A stretch of 64,000 nt of DNA from CAWEQW01 sp963811365 (GCA_963811365.1 CAWEQW010000005.1:147167-211166); one strand, 5' to 3'. Positions 16,659 to 25,861 are shown, counted from the stretch's first letter. Notes: a model not told the origin generated them from the letters alone. A program made the numbers and translations.

Positions 16659-18611
16659 GTGGCTGCTGAAGAGACGCGAATCCACGTCAGCGAACGGCAG
16701 GCCCGCGAGGTGGCGGAGGCAGCGAGGGAGACCGAGTGGGCCCGGCCGAGCTTCGCGAAGGGTCTCTACCTCGGCCGCTTCGACCTGTCCCTGATCCACC
16801 CGTACCCACGGGTGCCGGCCGCGCAGGCCGCGGAGGGTGGGACGTTCCTCCGCGAGCTGGAGGAGGTCTGCCGGAAGATGGACGGGCGGCGCATCGAGCG
16901 CGAGTCCCGGATCCCCGACGAGTACGTCAAGGAGCTGACCGGGCTCGGGGTGTTCGGGATCAAGATCCCGCGCGAGTACGGTGGGCTGGGCCTGTCGATG
17001 TACTTCTACGGCCGGGCGCTGGTGATGCTCGGGTCGGTGCATGGCAGCGTCGCGGCGCTGGTCTCGGCGCACCAGTCGATCGGCGTGCCCGAGCCGGTGA
17101 AGATGTTCGGCACCGAGGAGCAGAAGAGCCAGTACCTGCCCCGTTGCGCCGCCGGCGCGATCTCGGCATTCCTGCTCACCGAGCCCGACGTGGGCTCCGA
17201 CCCGGCGCGGATGGGGGCTACCGCCACGCCCACCGAGGACGGTAGCGGCTACCTCCTCGACGGCGTGAAGCTGTGGACCACCAACGGGGTGGTGGCCGAG
17301 CTGCTCGTGGTGATGGCCCGGGTGCCTGCCCACACCGGCGGGAAGGGCGGGATCACCGCCTTCGTGGTCGAGTCCGACTCCCCGGGCATCACCGTGGAGA
17401 ACCGGAACGCCTTCATGGGGCTGCGGGGCATCGAGAACGGGGTCACCCGGTTCCACGAGGTCCGGGTGCCGGCGGCGAACCGGCTCGGCCGCGAGGGCGA
17501 GGGCCTGAAGATCGCGCTCACCACGCTGAACACCGGCCGCCTGTCCCTGCCGGCCATGTGCACGGGCGCAGGCAAGTGGTGCCTGAAGATCGCCCGGGAG
17601 TGGTCCGCGGCACGCGTGCAGTGGGGACGCCCGGTCGGCGAGCACGCCGCGGTCGCCCAGAAGCTGTCGTTCATCGCCGCGACCACCTTCGCGATGGAGG
17701 CGGTGCTCGACCTGTCCACCCAGATGGCCGACGCCGGCACCAAGGACATCCGGATCGAGGCGGCCCTCGCGAAGCTGTGGGCCACCGAGATGGCCTGGCT
17801 GGTGGCCGACGAGCTGGTCCAGATCCGCGGCGGGCGCGGGTACGAGACCGCCGAGTCGCTGGCAGCGCGCGGCGAGCGGGCCGTGCCGGCCGAACAGCTG
17901 CTGCGCGACCTGCGGATCAACCGGATCTTCGAGGGCTCCACGGAGATCATGCACCTGCTGATCGCGCGTGAGGCGGTCGACGCACACCTGGCGGCCGCGG
18001 GCGACCTGGCCTCCCACGACGCGACCGTGCAGGACAAGGCCCGGGCCGCGGTCAAGGCGAGCGGCTTCTACGGGAAGTGGTTCCCCCCGCTGGTCGCCGG
18101 CAAGGGCACGGTGCCCACGTCGTACGCACAGTTCGGACCGCTGGCCAAGCACCTGCGGTACGTCGAGCGGGCGTCCCGCAAGCTGGCCCGGAACACCTTC
18201 TACGCGATGGGCCGGTGGCAGGCGAGGCTGGAGTACAAGCAGGTGTTCCTGGCCCGGATCGTGGACATCGGCGCCGAGCTGTTCGCGATGGCCGCGGCCT
18301 GCTCGCGCGCCGCCCAGGTCCGCGACACCGAACCCGAGCACGCCCGGTCGGCGTACCAGCTCGCCGACGCGTTCTGCGCCCAGGCGCGGATGCGGGTCGA
18401 CCGGCGGTTCGCCGAGCTGTGGGACAACGCCGACGAGGAGGACGGCAAGCTCAGCCGGGCGGTGCTCGCCGGCGACGCCAGCTGGCTGGAGGCCGGGGTC
18501 CTCGACACCTCGGAGGGCACAGGACCGTGGATCGCGGAATGGACCCGCGGCCCGTCGGAGGCGGCGAACGTGGCGCGCAGGTACGACACCACGCCCCGGG
18601 TCACACCGTGA
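16659..18611 (+). CDS. Acyl-CoA dehydrogenase, long VLCAD/ACAD9-like form
   Basis: The 650-residue flavoenzyme has ACAD landmarks in order: GIKIPREYGGLGLS, FLLTEPDVGSDPARM, LWTTNGVVAELLVV, GLRGIENG in the beta domain, then RGGRGYETAESLAAR and RIFEGSTEIMHLLIA in the helical domain. The Glu of FEGST is the position of the catalytic base in MCAD-type enzymes. A C-terminal region of about 190 residues extends beyond the usual 380-400, as in VLCAD/ACAD9. It should oxidise acyl-CoA thioesters and pass electrons to ETF. GTG 16659 has GAAGGGAGAGG upstream. No operon partner is close. Confidence 0.9.
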   Translation: MAAEETRIHVSERQAREVAEAARETEWARPSFAKGLYLGRFDLSLIHPYPRVPAAQAAEGGTFLRELEEVCRKMDGRRIERESRIPDEYVKELTGLGVFGIKIPREYGGLGLSMYFYGRALVMLGSVHGSVAALVSAHQSIGVPEPVKMFGTEEQKSQYLPRCAAGAISAFLLTEPDVGSDPARMGATATPTEDGSGYLLDGVKLWTTNGVVAELLVVMARVPAHTGGKGGITAFVVESDSPGITVENRNAFMGLRGIENGVTRFHEVRVPAANRLGREGEGLKIALTTLNTGRLSLPAMCTGAGKWCLKIAREWSAARVQWGRPVGEHAAVAQKLSFIAATTFAMEAVLDLSTQMADAGTKDIRIEAALAKLWATEMAWLVADELVQIRGGRGYETAESLAARGERAVPAEQLLRDLRINRIFEGSTEIMHLLIAREAVDAHLAAAGDLASHDATVQDKARAAVKASGFYGKWFPPLVAGKGTVPTSYAQFGPLAKHLRYVERASRKLARNTFYAMGRWQARLEYKQVFLARIVDIGAELFAMAAACSRAAQVRDTEPEHARSAYQLADAFCAQARMRVDRRFAELWDNADEEDGKLSRAVLAGDASWLEAGVLDTSEGTGPWIAEWTRGPSEAANVARRYDTTPRVTP

Positions 18612-19145
18612 CCCCGGCCGGGACCGCGTAGCGGGCGTACGCGTCCGAGGTACGGCACACGGGCTGGCCAGCCCGAGGACTTCGTGGTGGCCCCAACCCG
18701 GAGCCGGAGCCGGAGCAACGGCGCTGCCGGGACGGCCGGCATGGATGGAGCAGCAAGCTCCCGAGCAGCAGCCAGCCACCGCGCGAGCCGGCGACTCGAA
18801 CCTGCCGGCGAACGATCGAATCTGGCGATGAGCGGTTGACTATCTGCCGCGACTGCGTCTCGGTTCGATACGCGGCAACGATGCGAGCACTCTCCTACTC
18901 CACGCGATGGCGCTGCGCACCCTGAACCGGCGTCCGCTGATCTGCCGCGGGTCGGATGGCGGCAAAGCGTCCGCTCCTGGCGTGACGCTGCAATCACACG
19001 ACGCTGTCACTGGCGGGCAGCTGAGGCCTAGCCGTTGCGTAAAACGCAACAAGATGTGTATGGCGCAACACGGTCCGGGGTCGTTATGGTCGGCGCACGG
19101 CGCCGTCACCGGCCGCGGGCCGGGTCATGTTCTTGGAGGAACACC
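18612..19145. other. Long intergenic region before the serA operon
   Basis: No gene is supported across these 534 bases. The right end holds the control region of the serine-type operon: a 17-base perfect palindrome at 19034-19050, a TATGGT hexamer at about 19086 that could be a -10 box, and a Shine-Dalgarno GGAGGA just before ATG 19146. The left part (18612-18900) shows nothing I can interpret. Confidence 0.45.
19034..19050. promoter_or_regulatory. Palindromic operator upstream of serA
   Basis: GTTGCGTAAAACGCAAC has perfect 7-base arms GTTGCGT / ACGCAAC around AAA. A related half-site, GCGCAAC, recurs at about 19064. The layout resembles sites of IclR- or GntR-type regulators, but no regulator gene is adjacent, so the owner is unknown. 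It lies about 95 bases before the serA ATG. Confidence 0.55.
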
Positions 19146-20150
19146 ATGCGAGTCCTCGTCGCCGACAAGCTCCCCGCGAACTTCCCTGCCGCGATGCGTG
19201 CCGCTGGTCACCAGTGTGTCGTCGAACCGGAGCTGTCCGAGGCAAACCTGGCAGGGGCAGTCAGCGGCATCGATGTCCTGGTGGTGCGGAGCACGCGGGT
19301 CACCGCGGACGCGCTGCGCTCGGCCGAGCGACTGCGGCTGGTGGTGCGTGCCGGGTCGGGGACGAACAACATCGACTGTGACGAGGCCACGCGGCGAGGC
19401 GTGCTGGTGGCGAACGTCCCGGGACGCAACGCGGTGGCGGTCGCAGAGCTGACCATGGGCCTGCTGCTGGCGGTGGACCGGGCGATCGTCGCCAACACGA
19501 ACGAGCTGCGCGCGGGCCACTGGGACAAGAAGCGGTTCGGCGCGGTCGGGCGCGGCCTGTACGGGCGGCGCCTGGGCATCGTCGGGCTGGGCAACATCGG
19601 GCTGGCCGTAGCGGAACGCGCCGCCGGATTCGGCATGTCGGTGCTGGGGCAGGCGCAGGGGACTCGCTCGGCGGCGGCCACCCGCCGGATCGACGAGCTC
19701 GGCATCGAGCTGGTTCCCGACCTGATGACGCTGGCCTCCGAGGTGGACGTTCTCACGTTGCACGTGCCCCTGACCACACAGACCCGAGCGATGGTCGGCG
19801 CCGCGGTGCTTGACGCGCTGCAGCCGGGCATCCTGCTCAACACCTCCCGTGCGGAGGTCGTCGACACCGAGGAGTTGATCGCCAGGCTGGACGGGAGGCT
19901 GCTGTCCGCCGGCCTGGACGTGTTTCCCGACGAGCCGGGGTCCGGCACGGCGGACTGGCGTTCGGCCCTCGCCGCCCATCCCGCTGTGGTCGGCACCCAC
20001 CACATCGGCGCCTCGACCGAGCAGGCACAGGAGGCGGTCGCCGAAGGCGTTGTCGAAGTCATCACCGCCTACACCGACGGCGAGCTCGTCAACGTGGTGA
20101 ACCCGCTGGCTCGGAACGGGGCCGTGTCCCCGACCGGGGCCGTCGGATGA
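19146..20150 (+). CDS. serA: D-3-phosphoglycerate dehydrogenase-type 2-hydroxyacid dehydrogenase
   Basis: The 334-residue protein has the D-2-hydroxyacid dehydrogenase fold: RAGSGTNNID, NAD-binding GIVGLGNIGLAVAE (about 144-157), and the catalytic set Arg235 (NTSRAEVVD), Glu263 (FPDEP) and His286 (THHIGAST). There is no C-terminal ACT domain, so serine feedback through ACT is absent. With serC next to it, the likely step is 3-phosphoglycerate to 3-phosphohydroxypyruvate. ATG 19146 is preceded by TTGGAGGA. The stop overlaps the region of the first serC ATGs, forming an operon. Confidence 0.88.
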   Translation: MRVLVADKLPANFPAAMRAAGHQCVVEPELSEANLAGAVSGIDVLVVRSTRVTADALRSAERLRLVVRAGSGTNNIDCDEATRRGVLVANVPGRNAVAVAELTMGLLLAVDRAIVANTNELRAGHWDKKRFGAVGRGLYGRRLGIVGLGNIGLAVAERAAGFGMSVLGQAQGTRSAAATRRIDELGIELVPDLMTLASEVDVLTLHVPLTTQTRAMVGAAVLDALQPGILLNTSRAEVVDTEELIARLDGRLLSAGLDVFPDEPGSGTADWRSALAAHPAVVGTHHIGASTEQAQEAVAEGVVEVITAYTDGELVNVVNPLARNGAVSPTGAVG

Positions 20151-20182
20151 ACCGTGCGATGGACGAAGGGAGGAACGGGTCG

Positions 20183-21265
20183 ATGAACCGGGTCAGGAAC
20201 TTCTGTGCAGGGCCGTGCACGCTCCCGACCGAGGTGCTCGCCGAGGTCCAGGCCGAGCTGCTGGACTTTGGGGGCAGCGGCATGTCGCTGATCGAGATGA
20301 GCCACCGCAGCCCGGAGTACGACGCGGTCCACCAGGACGCCCTGGACCGGCTCCGGCGCGCGCTCGATGTGCCGGACGACTTCGAGGTGCTGTTAGTGCA
20401 AGGCGGTGGCCTGCTGCAGTTCGCGATGGTGCCGATGAACCTGGTGTCCGCCGGGTCGACGGCCGGCTACGTCCGGTCCGGCGCCTGGGGCAACGCGGCC
20501 TACTCCGACGGGGCACGCGCCGGGTCGGCGTACCTGGCCTGGGACGGGCAGGACACGGGCTTCACGCGGATGCCCAGGCCGGACGAGATCGAGGTCCGGC
20601 CCGACGCCCGCTACGTGCACGTCACGTCGAACGAGACCATCGAAGGGATCGAGCTGCGCAAGCTCCCGGAGCTCCCGGTGCCGCTGGTGGTCGACATGTC
20701 CTCGGACTTCCTCACCCGCAGCCTCGAGTGGGAACGGTGCGACGTCGTCTACGGCGGCGTGCAGAAGAACCTGGGGCCTGCGGGACTGGCTGTGGTGGTG
20801 GTCCGGCGCAGCGCGTTGGAGGAGTCCCCCGCGGAACTGCCGTCGTACCTGAGCTTCCCCGCCCACGCGAAGACGCGAAGCCTGCTGAACACCCCGCCGA
20901 TGTTCTCGGTCTACGTGATGGGCAAGATGCTCTGCTGGATCGAGGAACGAGGCGGCCTGCACGGCATGGCGCAGCGGGCAGAGCGCCGGTCCGGTCTCCT
21001 CTACGACGTCATCGAGGCCAGCGGCGGCTTCTACAGCAGCCCGGCGGATCGGCAGGACAGGTCCCGGACCAACGTGGTGTTCCGGATGGCCGACCCCGAC
21101 CACGACGCGCGCTTCCTCGCCGACGCCGCCTCCTCGGGGCTGGTGAACCTCAAGGGTCACCGGAGCGTCGGCGGGATGCGCGCCAGCATCTACAACGCAA
21201 TGCCCGACGAGGGGGTGGAGGAGCTTGCTGACTTCATGCGGGACTTCGCCAAGGCCGCCGGATGA
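20183..21265 (+). CDS. serC: Phosphoserine aminotransferase-like class V enzyme
   Basis: The 360-residue PLP enzyme starts NFCAGPCTLPTEVL and contains GSGMSLIEMSHRS, LLVQGGGLLQFAMVPMNL and the PLP lysine in YGGVQKNLGPAG (Lys195), all hallmarks of SerC. It should convert 3-phosphohydroxypyruvate and glutamate to O-phosphoserine. ATG 20183 is chosen because GGGAGGAA precedes it and the family motif follows at once; ATG 20147 overlaps the serA stop and is a possible longer start. It is followed 28 bases later by the DUF1015 gene. Confidence 0.93.
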   Translation: MNRVRNFCAGPCTLPTEVLAEVQAELLDFGGSGMSLIEMSHRSPEYDAVHQDALDRLRRALDVPDDFEVLLVQGGGLLQFAMVPMNLVSAGSTAGYVRSGAWGNAAYSDGARAGSAYLAWDGQDTGFTRMPRPDEIEVRPDARYVHVTSNETIEGIELRKLPELPVPLVVDMSSDFLTRSLEWERCDVVYGGVQKNLGPAGLAVVVVRRSALEESPAELPSYLSFPAHAKTRSLLNTPPMFSVYVMGKMLCWIEERGGLHGMAQRAERRSGLLYDVIEASGGFYSSPADRQDRSRTNVVFRMADPDHDARFLADAASSGLVNLKGHRSVGGMRASIYNAMPDEGVEELADFMRDFAKAAG

Positions 21266-21293
21266 ACGGTCCGGACTCTCGCGGGACCGACCC

Positions 21294-22463
21294 ATGACGC
21301 TGGTGCGCCCCGTGCATGCACACGTGGTGACTGCGCCCTGGGCAGCCCGGGTGGTCAGTCCCCTTCACGACGTGCTGACCGAGAGCGAACGCCGAGCGAT
21401 CCTGGCCGACAACCCCGACAGCTACCTGCACGTCACGAGCGACCCGGTCGACCTGCCCGGCGCGCTCGGCGACGCCCCAGCCGACGCAGCGCAGGCACGT
21501 GCGCTCCGCCGCCTGCTCGACGAGGGCGCCTACCAACTTCTGTCGGAACCCGGCCTCTTCGTCTACCGGATGCGGGAGGACGGCGCCGAGCACACCGGCG
21601 TCGTCGCCAGCGTCGACCTGGCCGGGTTCTCCGACGGGCGCGTTCTCGGTCACGAGCGCGTCCAGGCGGCACGCGTGGAGGGCCTGATGCGTCACTACGA
21701 GCGGGTGCCGATGCGCTCCGAGCTCGTGGCGCTCTTCCACCGGACCGATCCGGCGGTCGCCGAGCTGACCGCGCGCGTCGGCGCGGAGCCCGCGCTCATC
21801 GAGTTCACCGATGCCGGTGGGATCGAGCAGGCCGTGTGGCGAGCCGGCCCCGAGGAGTCAGCCACGTTGGCGCGGCTCCTGGACAGCCACCGGCACTACA
21901 TCGCCGACGGCCACCACCGGGTCGCCGCCGCGCTCCGCTGCTGGGAACGCGACGGGAAGCCTGAGGGCGGCTCCGTCCTCTGTGCGCTCTACCCCCAGGA
22001 CCAGGTCTTCCTGCACGCCTTCCACCGACGCATCCGCGGTCCCGTCGACGTCCCGGGGCTACTGGACGCCCTCGAGCCGCACTTCGACGTACGCAGTGTC
22101 GCCGGGCCCGCCATCAGCGCAGGGTCCCTCGGTCTGTACGCCGCCGGCTGCTGGCGGCTGATGACGCCCCGAGGAGCCCGGCGACTGCCCGGAGTGGCAG
22201 GCCTGGCTGTCACCCTGCTCGAGGACCGCGTTCTCCGGACCGTCCTCGCGATCGGCGACGACGATCCGAGGCTCAGCTACGTCCCCGACCTCAGGGACCT
22301 CGAGCCCACCATCTGTGCCTGCGACCAAGACGGCGGCGTGCTGTTCACCCTGCACGCCCCGGACATCGAGGACCTGATTTCCGTCGCGGAACGGCATGAG
22401 GTGATGAGCCCCAAGGCGACCTACGTGAAGCCGAAACCCCGCACCGGCGTCTTCCTCAGTTAG
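21294..22463 (+). CDS. DUF1015 family protein (HTH/ParB-Srx-like, possible phosphoserine or serine kinase)
   Basis: The 389-residue protein has the DUF1015 pattern: PAWAARVVSPLHD-type start, NPDSYLHVT, GHERVQAARVEGLMRHYE and the key motif IADGHHRVAAAL (Asp205-Arg209). The DGHHR element recalls ParB/Srx-fold nucleotide-using enzymes such as the free serine kinases SerK and SbnI. DUF1015 genes are often found with serA and serC, as here, so a role in making or using O-phosphoserine is likely, but the reaction is unproven. It is the third gene of the serA operon. Confidence 0.82.
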   Translation: MTLVRPVHAHVVTAPWAARVVSPLHDVLTESERRAILADNPDSYLHVTSDPVDLPGALGDAPADAAQARALRRLLDEGAYQLLSEPGLFVYRMREDGAEHTGVVASVDLAGFSDGRVLGHERVQAARVEGLMRHYERVPMRSELVALFHRTDPAVAELTARVGAEPALIEFTDAGGIEQAVWRAGPEESATLARLLDSHRHYIADGHHRVAAALRCWERDGKPEGGSVLCALYPQDQVFLHAFHRRIRGPVDVPGLLDALEPHFDVRSVAGPAISAGSLGLYAAGCWRLMTPRGARRLPGVAGLAVTLLEDRVLRTVLAIGDDDPRLSYVPDLRDLEPTICACDQDGGVLFTLHAPDIEDLISVAERHEVMSPKATYVKPKPRTGVFLS

Positions 22464-22665
22464 AGCAGGAGGTGACCGTGCAATGCACTCGCCGTCCAAG
22501 TGACTCGGCTTCGTCGTTGGCGTACGCCAGGACCTCGAGAACGAGGTGCTGCACTCCGGTGGTCGCGTAGTCGGTCGCGTGGTCGCGGATCAGTTGGAGA
22601 TGCTCCTGGTCGACGGTCTTGGACCAATCGTGGGTTGTGTTCGTCCAGGCGGCCTGCTCTCCCAT
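22456..22665 (-). pseudogene. Truncated GyrB-like ATP-binding (GHKL) protein
   Basis: The 69 residues read EQAAWTNTTHDWSKTVDQEH, then RDHATDYATTGVQHLVLEVL and AYANDEAESLGRRVHCTVT before a stop. This matches the start of small actinobacterial GyrB-like ATPases (HLVLEVLAYA.DEA), which normally go on with the ATP-binding DGRGTDTR motif. Here the chain ends before that motif, overlapping the DUF1015 3' end, so the gene has lost its 3' part and cannot bind ATP. Confidence 0.5.
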
Positions 22666-22873
22666 ACCGGAAACCTAGCCGACGTGTCACGCCTGCTGCG
22701 CGCAGAACCCGGCGCACCAACGTCCGCACATGGCCCCATCGTGTGCGCGTATCTGCCGGCGACAGGTAACCCGAGCGGCCGGCGGTGCCCGAGCGCAGGG
22801 CGCCGACTTTTCGCCGCCAGCGGCGCTATCTCGATCCGGGGTGCGCCCCCCGACTACGCGAGTGCAGGCCGAT

Positions 22874-22879
22874 TAGTCT
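22874..22879 (+). promoter_or_regulatory. Leaderless-type -10 box (TAGTCT)
   Basis: TAGTCT ends six bases before GTG 22886. In actinobacteria a TANNNT hexamer at this distance usually marks a transcript that begins at the start codon itself. No Shine-Dalgarno sequence precedes the GTG, which supports this reading. Confidence 0.6.
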
Positions 22880-22885
22880 GGACGC

Positions 22886-23596
22886 GTGTCGGACATGGAG
22901 CGGCTCACCCGGACTCCAGAGGAACAAGCCGAGGAGGACGCGTTCCTCCGCTTGTACGGCGCCTGGGAAGTGCGCACCCCACCCGAGGTCGCCGGCATGC
23001 TCCGCGGCCATGACCGGCCCTGGTGGATCGTCGGGGGCTGGGCCATCGATGCCGCCACCGGCATCCCTCGCGAACACGAGGACCTCGACGTGTCGATCCT
23101 CGCGTCCGACGTACCGGCGTTCTACGCGCACCTGAAGTCCGCGTGGCACCTCTGGAACCAGGTCGGCGGCACGCTGACGCCATACTCCGACGATCGCACC
23201 GAGCCGCTCGACCGAGAGGGCCAGATCTGGGTCCGCCGGGACGCAGCATCCCCGTGGGTCCTCGACGTCATCTTGATTCCGGACCGGGATGGGTTGTGGG
23301 TCAACAAGCGCGACCCTGATCAGACGGCCCCGGTCGACGACGTCATCTGGACGCACTCGGACGGGATCCGCTACCAGCGTCCCGAGATCGTCCTCCTGCA
23401 CAAGGCGCTGAAAGCACGACCCAAGGACGAGCGTGACCTCCGCACAGCCTGGCCGGTCCTCGACGCCTGCGCGCGAGGCTGGCTGACCCAGGAGGTCACC
23501 CGGCTCTACCCCAACCACCGATGGTTGCCCTTGATCGAGTCGCTCAGAGACACGCCGGTCGCGCACGGCTACGCCCCCGCTCGCACATATCCGTGA
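22886..23596 (+). CDS. Nucleotidyltransferase-fold protein, aminoglycoside adenylyltransferase-like
   Basis: The 236-residue protein contains WWIVGGWAIDAATGIPREHE followed by DLDVSILASDV, i.e. the nucleotidyltransferase pattern GG..D...G...EHEDLDV with the two metal-binding acidic residues, and a later LLHKALKARPKDERDL. This is the fold of small drug-inactivating adenylyltransferases and of related orphan proteins; the substrate is unknown. GTG 22886 is chosen from the -10 box six bases upstream. It is a single-gene unit. Confidence 0.78.
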   Translation: MSDMERLTRTPEEQAEEDAFLRLYGAWEVRTPPEVAGMLRGHDRPWWIVGGWAIDAATGIPREHEDLDVSILASDVPAFYAHLKSAWHLWNQVGGTLTPYSDDRTEPLDREGQIWVRRDAASPWVLDVILIPDRDGLWVNKRDPDQTAPVDDVIWTHSDGIRYQRPEIVLLHKALKARPKDERDLRTAWPVLDACARGWLTQEVTRLYPNHRWLPLIESLRDTPVAHGYAPARTYP

Positions 23597-23700
23597 GCCA
23601 CTCTCGACCCACTCGCGCGTCATAGCCGCGATCAGGCGCTCCACCATCCGGACATGCCGATGAGCCGACCTCTCCCTACATTGACGTCTACCTACGCGGG

Positions 23701-24936
23701 TCAGGCGACGAGTGTGCGGAGGGGGCGTCGAGTCGCGAACCACAGGCACAGTGCCGACATGGAGAGCCCGAACAGCAGCGTGGCGGTCAGCACGTCCGTG
23801 GCGTGCACGACGGCTCCGAGGGCCGGCACGGAAAGCGGCATCAGTACCATGTCGCCCAGGCTGCTGACCGAGGAGACGCGGCCCAGGTGCGAGGGGTCGA
23901 TCGCGCGCACGAACGCCGCACTGAGCCACACCGAAGCAGCGCCGGCCGTGGTGCCGAGCACGACCATCGAGATTACGAGGGTCGGTTTCCAGCCGAGACC
24001 GACGGCGGCGATTGCCAGGCCCTGCACGATCAGTACGCGGAAGCCGGCGGCCGCGCCGTATGCCGGCTGCCACCGGATGGCCACCACGCTGCCGAGGATG
24101 GCACCGACCGCCAGGCTGGCGTCGGCGATGCCCAGCCACGGCGCGCCCCAGTCCGAGCCGCTCACGCGGAGGGCGACGCCGAGGCCGGTGACAGGCGTGA
24201 CGAAAACGTTGAGGGCAGTCAGTCCGACAACGAACAGTTTGGCTGTCTCGTGGCTGGTCAGATACCGCATGCCGTCGGCGAACGTGTCGCGCCACCGTTC
24301 GTGGGCTGCGCGCGGCAGTCGAAACCGCGGACGTACGACGAGAACCAGCACGGCGGCGATCAACGTGAACGTGGCGGCGTCGACGAGCATCACGACGACC
24401 AGCCCGGTGGAGGCGACCAGGATCCCGCCGGCCGGCGCTCCCAGCAGCCTCATGGCCCGGCTGCTGATCTGGTTCCAGCCCTGCACCGTGCCCAGGTCGC
24501 TGCCGGCAACGATCTGGCGCACCAGGCTCGTCCCCGCTGGCAGGGTGAGGCCACTGGCGACCCCGAAGGCCACGGCGACCGTGACGAGGATCGGCGCGCC
24601 TCGTATGCCGGAAGCCCAGCCGGCGGCGCCGAGGACCAGCACGAGGCCCTGACCGGACTCGCCGGCGACGAGCAGCCGTCGGGGGTCGTAGCGGTCGGCG
24701 AGAACGCCGCCGAGCAGCACGAGCAGCGCCTGCGGAAGCATCTCCGCGCCGAGCACGACGCCGGCGGCCACCGGCGACAGGGTGTGCGCAGCGGTCCAGG
24801 CGAGGGCGACGTTCCAGGCGTAGTCGCCGAACCACGACAGCCCGACCGCGCTGAGCCAGGCAAGCACCATCGGGTCCCGGCGTACCGCAGGGGGAGGGGA
24901 GCCGATGAGCTCCGGGTCCGTCGCGCTCGTGCTCAC
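23701..24936 (-). CDS. MFS transporter (MFS_3/EntS-type efflux)
   Basis: The 411-residue membrane protein has about twelve hydrophobic segments and the MFS loop motif GGVLADRYDPRRLL after helix 2, with WFGDYAWNVALAW in helix 1, as in the MFS_3 group of enterobactin/macrolide exporters. Its GTG start overlaps the stop of the upstream ArsR-type regulator (GTGA at 24933-24936), so the two are made together and the regulator probably controls efflux. The exported compound is unknown. Confidence 0.9.
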   Translation of the reverse strand: MSTSATDPELIGSPPPAVRRDPMVLAWLSAVGLSWFGDYAWNVALAWTAAHTLSPVAAGVVLGAEMLPQALLVLLGGVLADRYDPRRLLVAGESGQGLVLVLGAAGWASGIRGAPILVTVAVAFGVASGLTLPAGTSLVRQIVAGSDLGTVQGWNQISSRAMRLLGAPAGGILVASTGLVVVMLVDAATFTLIAAVLVLVVRPRFRLPRAAHERWRDTFADGMRYLTSHETAKLFVVGLTALNVFVTPVTGLGVALRVSGSDWGAPWLGIADASLAVGAILGSVVAIRWQPAYGAAAGFRVLIVQGLAIAAVGLGWKPTLVISMVVLGTTAGAASVWLSAAFVRAIDPSHLGRVSSVSSLGDMVLMPLSVPALGAVVHATDVLTATLLFGLSMSALCLWFATRRPLRTLVA

Positions 24937-25568
24937 GGCCGCACCGGCTCGCTAGGGAAGACCCGTGCGATGGCGCGCACGGGGCGGCGCTCGTCCCCGG
25001 GGTGGTCGTCGGCGTCACTGCTGCACTCCGCCGACCAGACCCTCACAAGCTCAGCAAGGCGTTCGGCGAAGTCACGCACCTGGTCCTGGGTGGCCCACAC
25101 ATAGGTGTCCACCGAGTTCGCAGCGGACCGCCAGCCGGCCGTCTCTGTCGGTGCCCGCCGCAGCCAGTTCTGCATCGCGCGGACCTGGAACCTGAGATTC
25201 TCCGCCTCGGCCGTCTGGGCCACCCGACGACCCAGGGTTCCCTCCTCGAAGTCATCCACGCTCCAGGTCATCGACCGCGGCTTGAGCCGCCACCAGCTCT
25301 CCCTGGTGTCGTGGGCCAGCTCCGGCGCGGCTTCGATGAGGCCCTGTTGATGCAGCACCTTCAGGTGGTGGCTGACTGAGCCGACCGCGAGGCCCGTGCG
25401 TGCGGCCAGCTGTCCGACGTTAGCCGGTCCATCGACGGTGAGGAGCTCGGTCAGCCAGCGACGCATCGGGTGGTGGAAGGCGATCAGGAGCGCTGCCAGC
25501 GCCTCAGACGGGTCCTGGTCCTGCGGTCTGGAGTCGAGGTGTCGCTCTGCGGCTGTACGACGGGGCAT
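24933..25568 (-). CDS. ArsR-family winged-helix regulator
   Basis: The 211-residue protein has a winged helix near residues 30-90: HPMRRWLTELL, GPANVGQLAARTGLAVGSVS and HHLKVLHQQGLI, the ArsR/HTH_20 pattern. No cysteine metal site is visible, so the signal is likely an organic compound. A longer C-terminal domain with several Trp follows. ATG 25568 is the likely start although its ribosome site is weak. It is coupled to the MFS gene downstream, and a palindrome at 25601 lies in its promoter. Confidence 0.85.
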   Translation of the reverse strand: MPRRTAAERHLDSRPQDQDPSEALAALLIAFHHPMRRWLTELLTVDGPANVGQLAARTGLAVGSVSHHLKVLHQQGLIEAAPELAHDTRESWWRLKPRSMTWSVDDFEEGTLGRRVAQTAEAENLRFQVRAMQNWLRRAPTETAGWRSAANSVDTYVWATQDQVRDFAERLAELVRVWSAECSSDADDHPGDERRPVRAIARVFPSEPVRP

Positions 25569-25600
25569 GCGACCAGGGTCGTCGAGCGACCGGCAGTCCC

Positions 25601-25614
25601 ACAAGGCGTCTTGT
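25601..25614. promoter_or_regulatory. Palindrome, likely ArsR-type operator
   Basis: ACAAGGCGTCTTGT has perfect 5-base arms ACAAG / CTTGT around GCGT and lies 33 bases upstream of the regulator's ATG. Next to it on the minus strand lies TTATAC, which may be part of the -10 region. The site is well placed for autorepression of the regulator-MFS operon. Confidence 0.5.
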
Positions 25615-25861
25615 ATAACTCCACCTCCTTTCGGAGCGGTGCCTCCCAACTGGGCGGAGCGGGTCAGCCACGGACTCGGCGTCGGCACGGGCGCCTCACC
25701 ATGCCGTTGACAAGGGATCCCTGCATATCAGCACTGACGCTCGGAAACGGCGGAAGAACGTTCGCTCTTTGCCGCATAGAGGGAAGCGCCAACTGGCGCG
25801 ATCCGCGCGCTCATCGGGTGGGCGGGTTTCGGTGAGGCCGGCCTCGGCGGGCGCACGCCGG

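Noticed and set aside
16614..18779. 721-codon open frame antisense to the acyl-CoA dehydrogenase
   Set aside because: It mirrors a well-conserved gene; its translation is rich in Arg, Gly, His and Pro with no domain, as expected for an antisense frame.
22826..25018. 730-codon minus-strand frame across the nucleotidyltransferase and MFS genes
   Set aside because: It is antisense or out of frame to two recognised proteins and has no motif of its own.
25619..25635. AAAGGAGGTGG on the minus strand as ribosome site of an upstream small gene
   Set aside because: No start codon follows at a proper distance; it is 60 bases upstream of the ArsR-type ATG and is probably part of the leader or chance.
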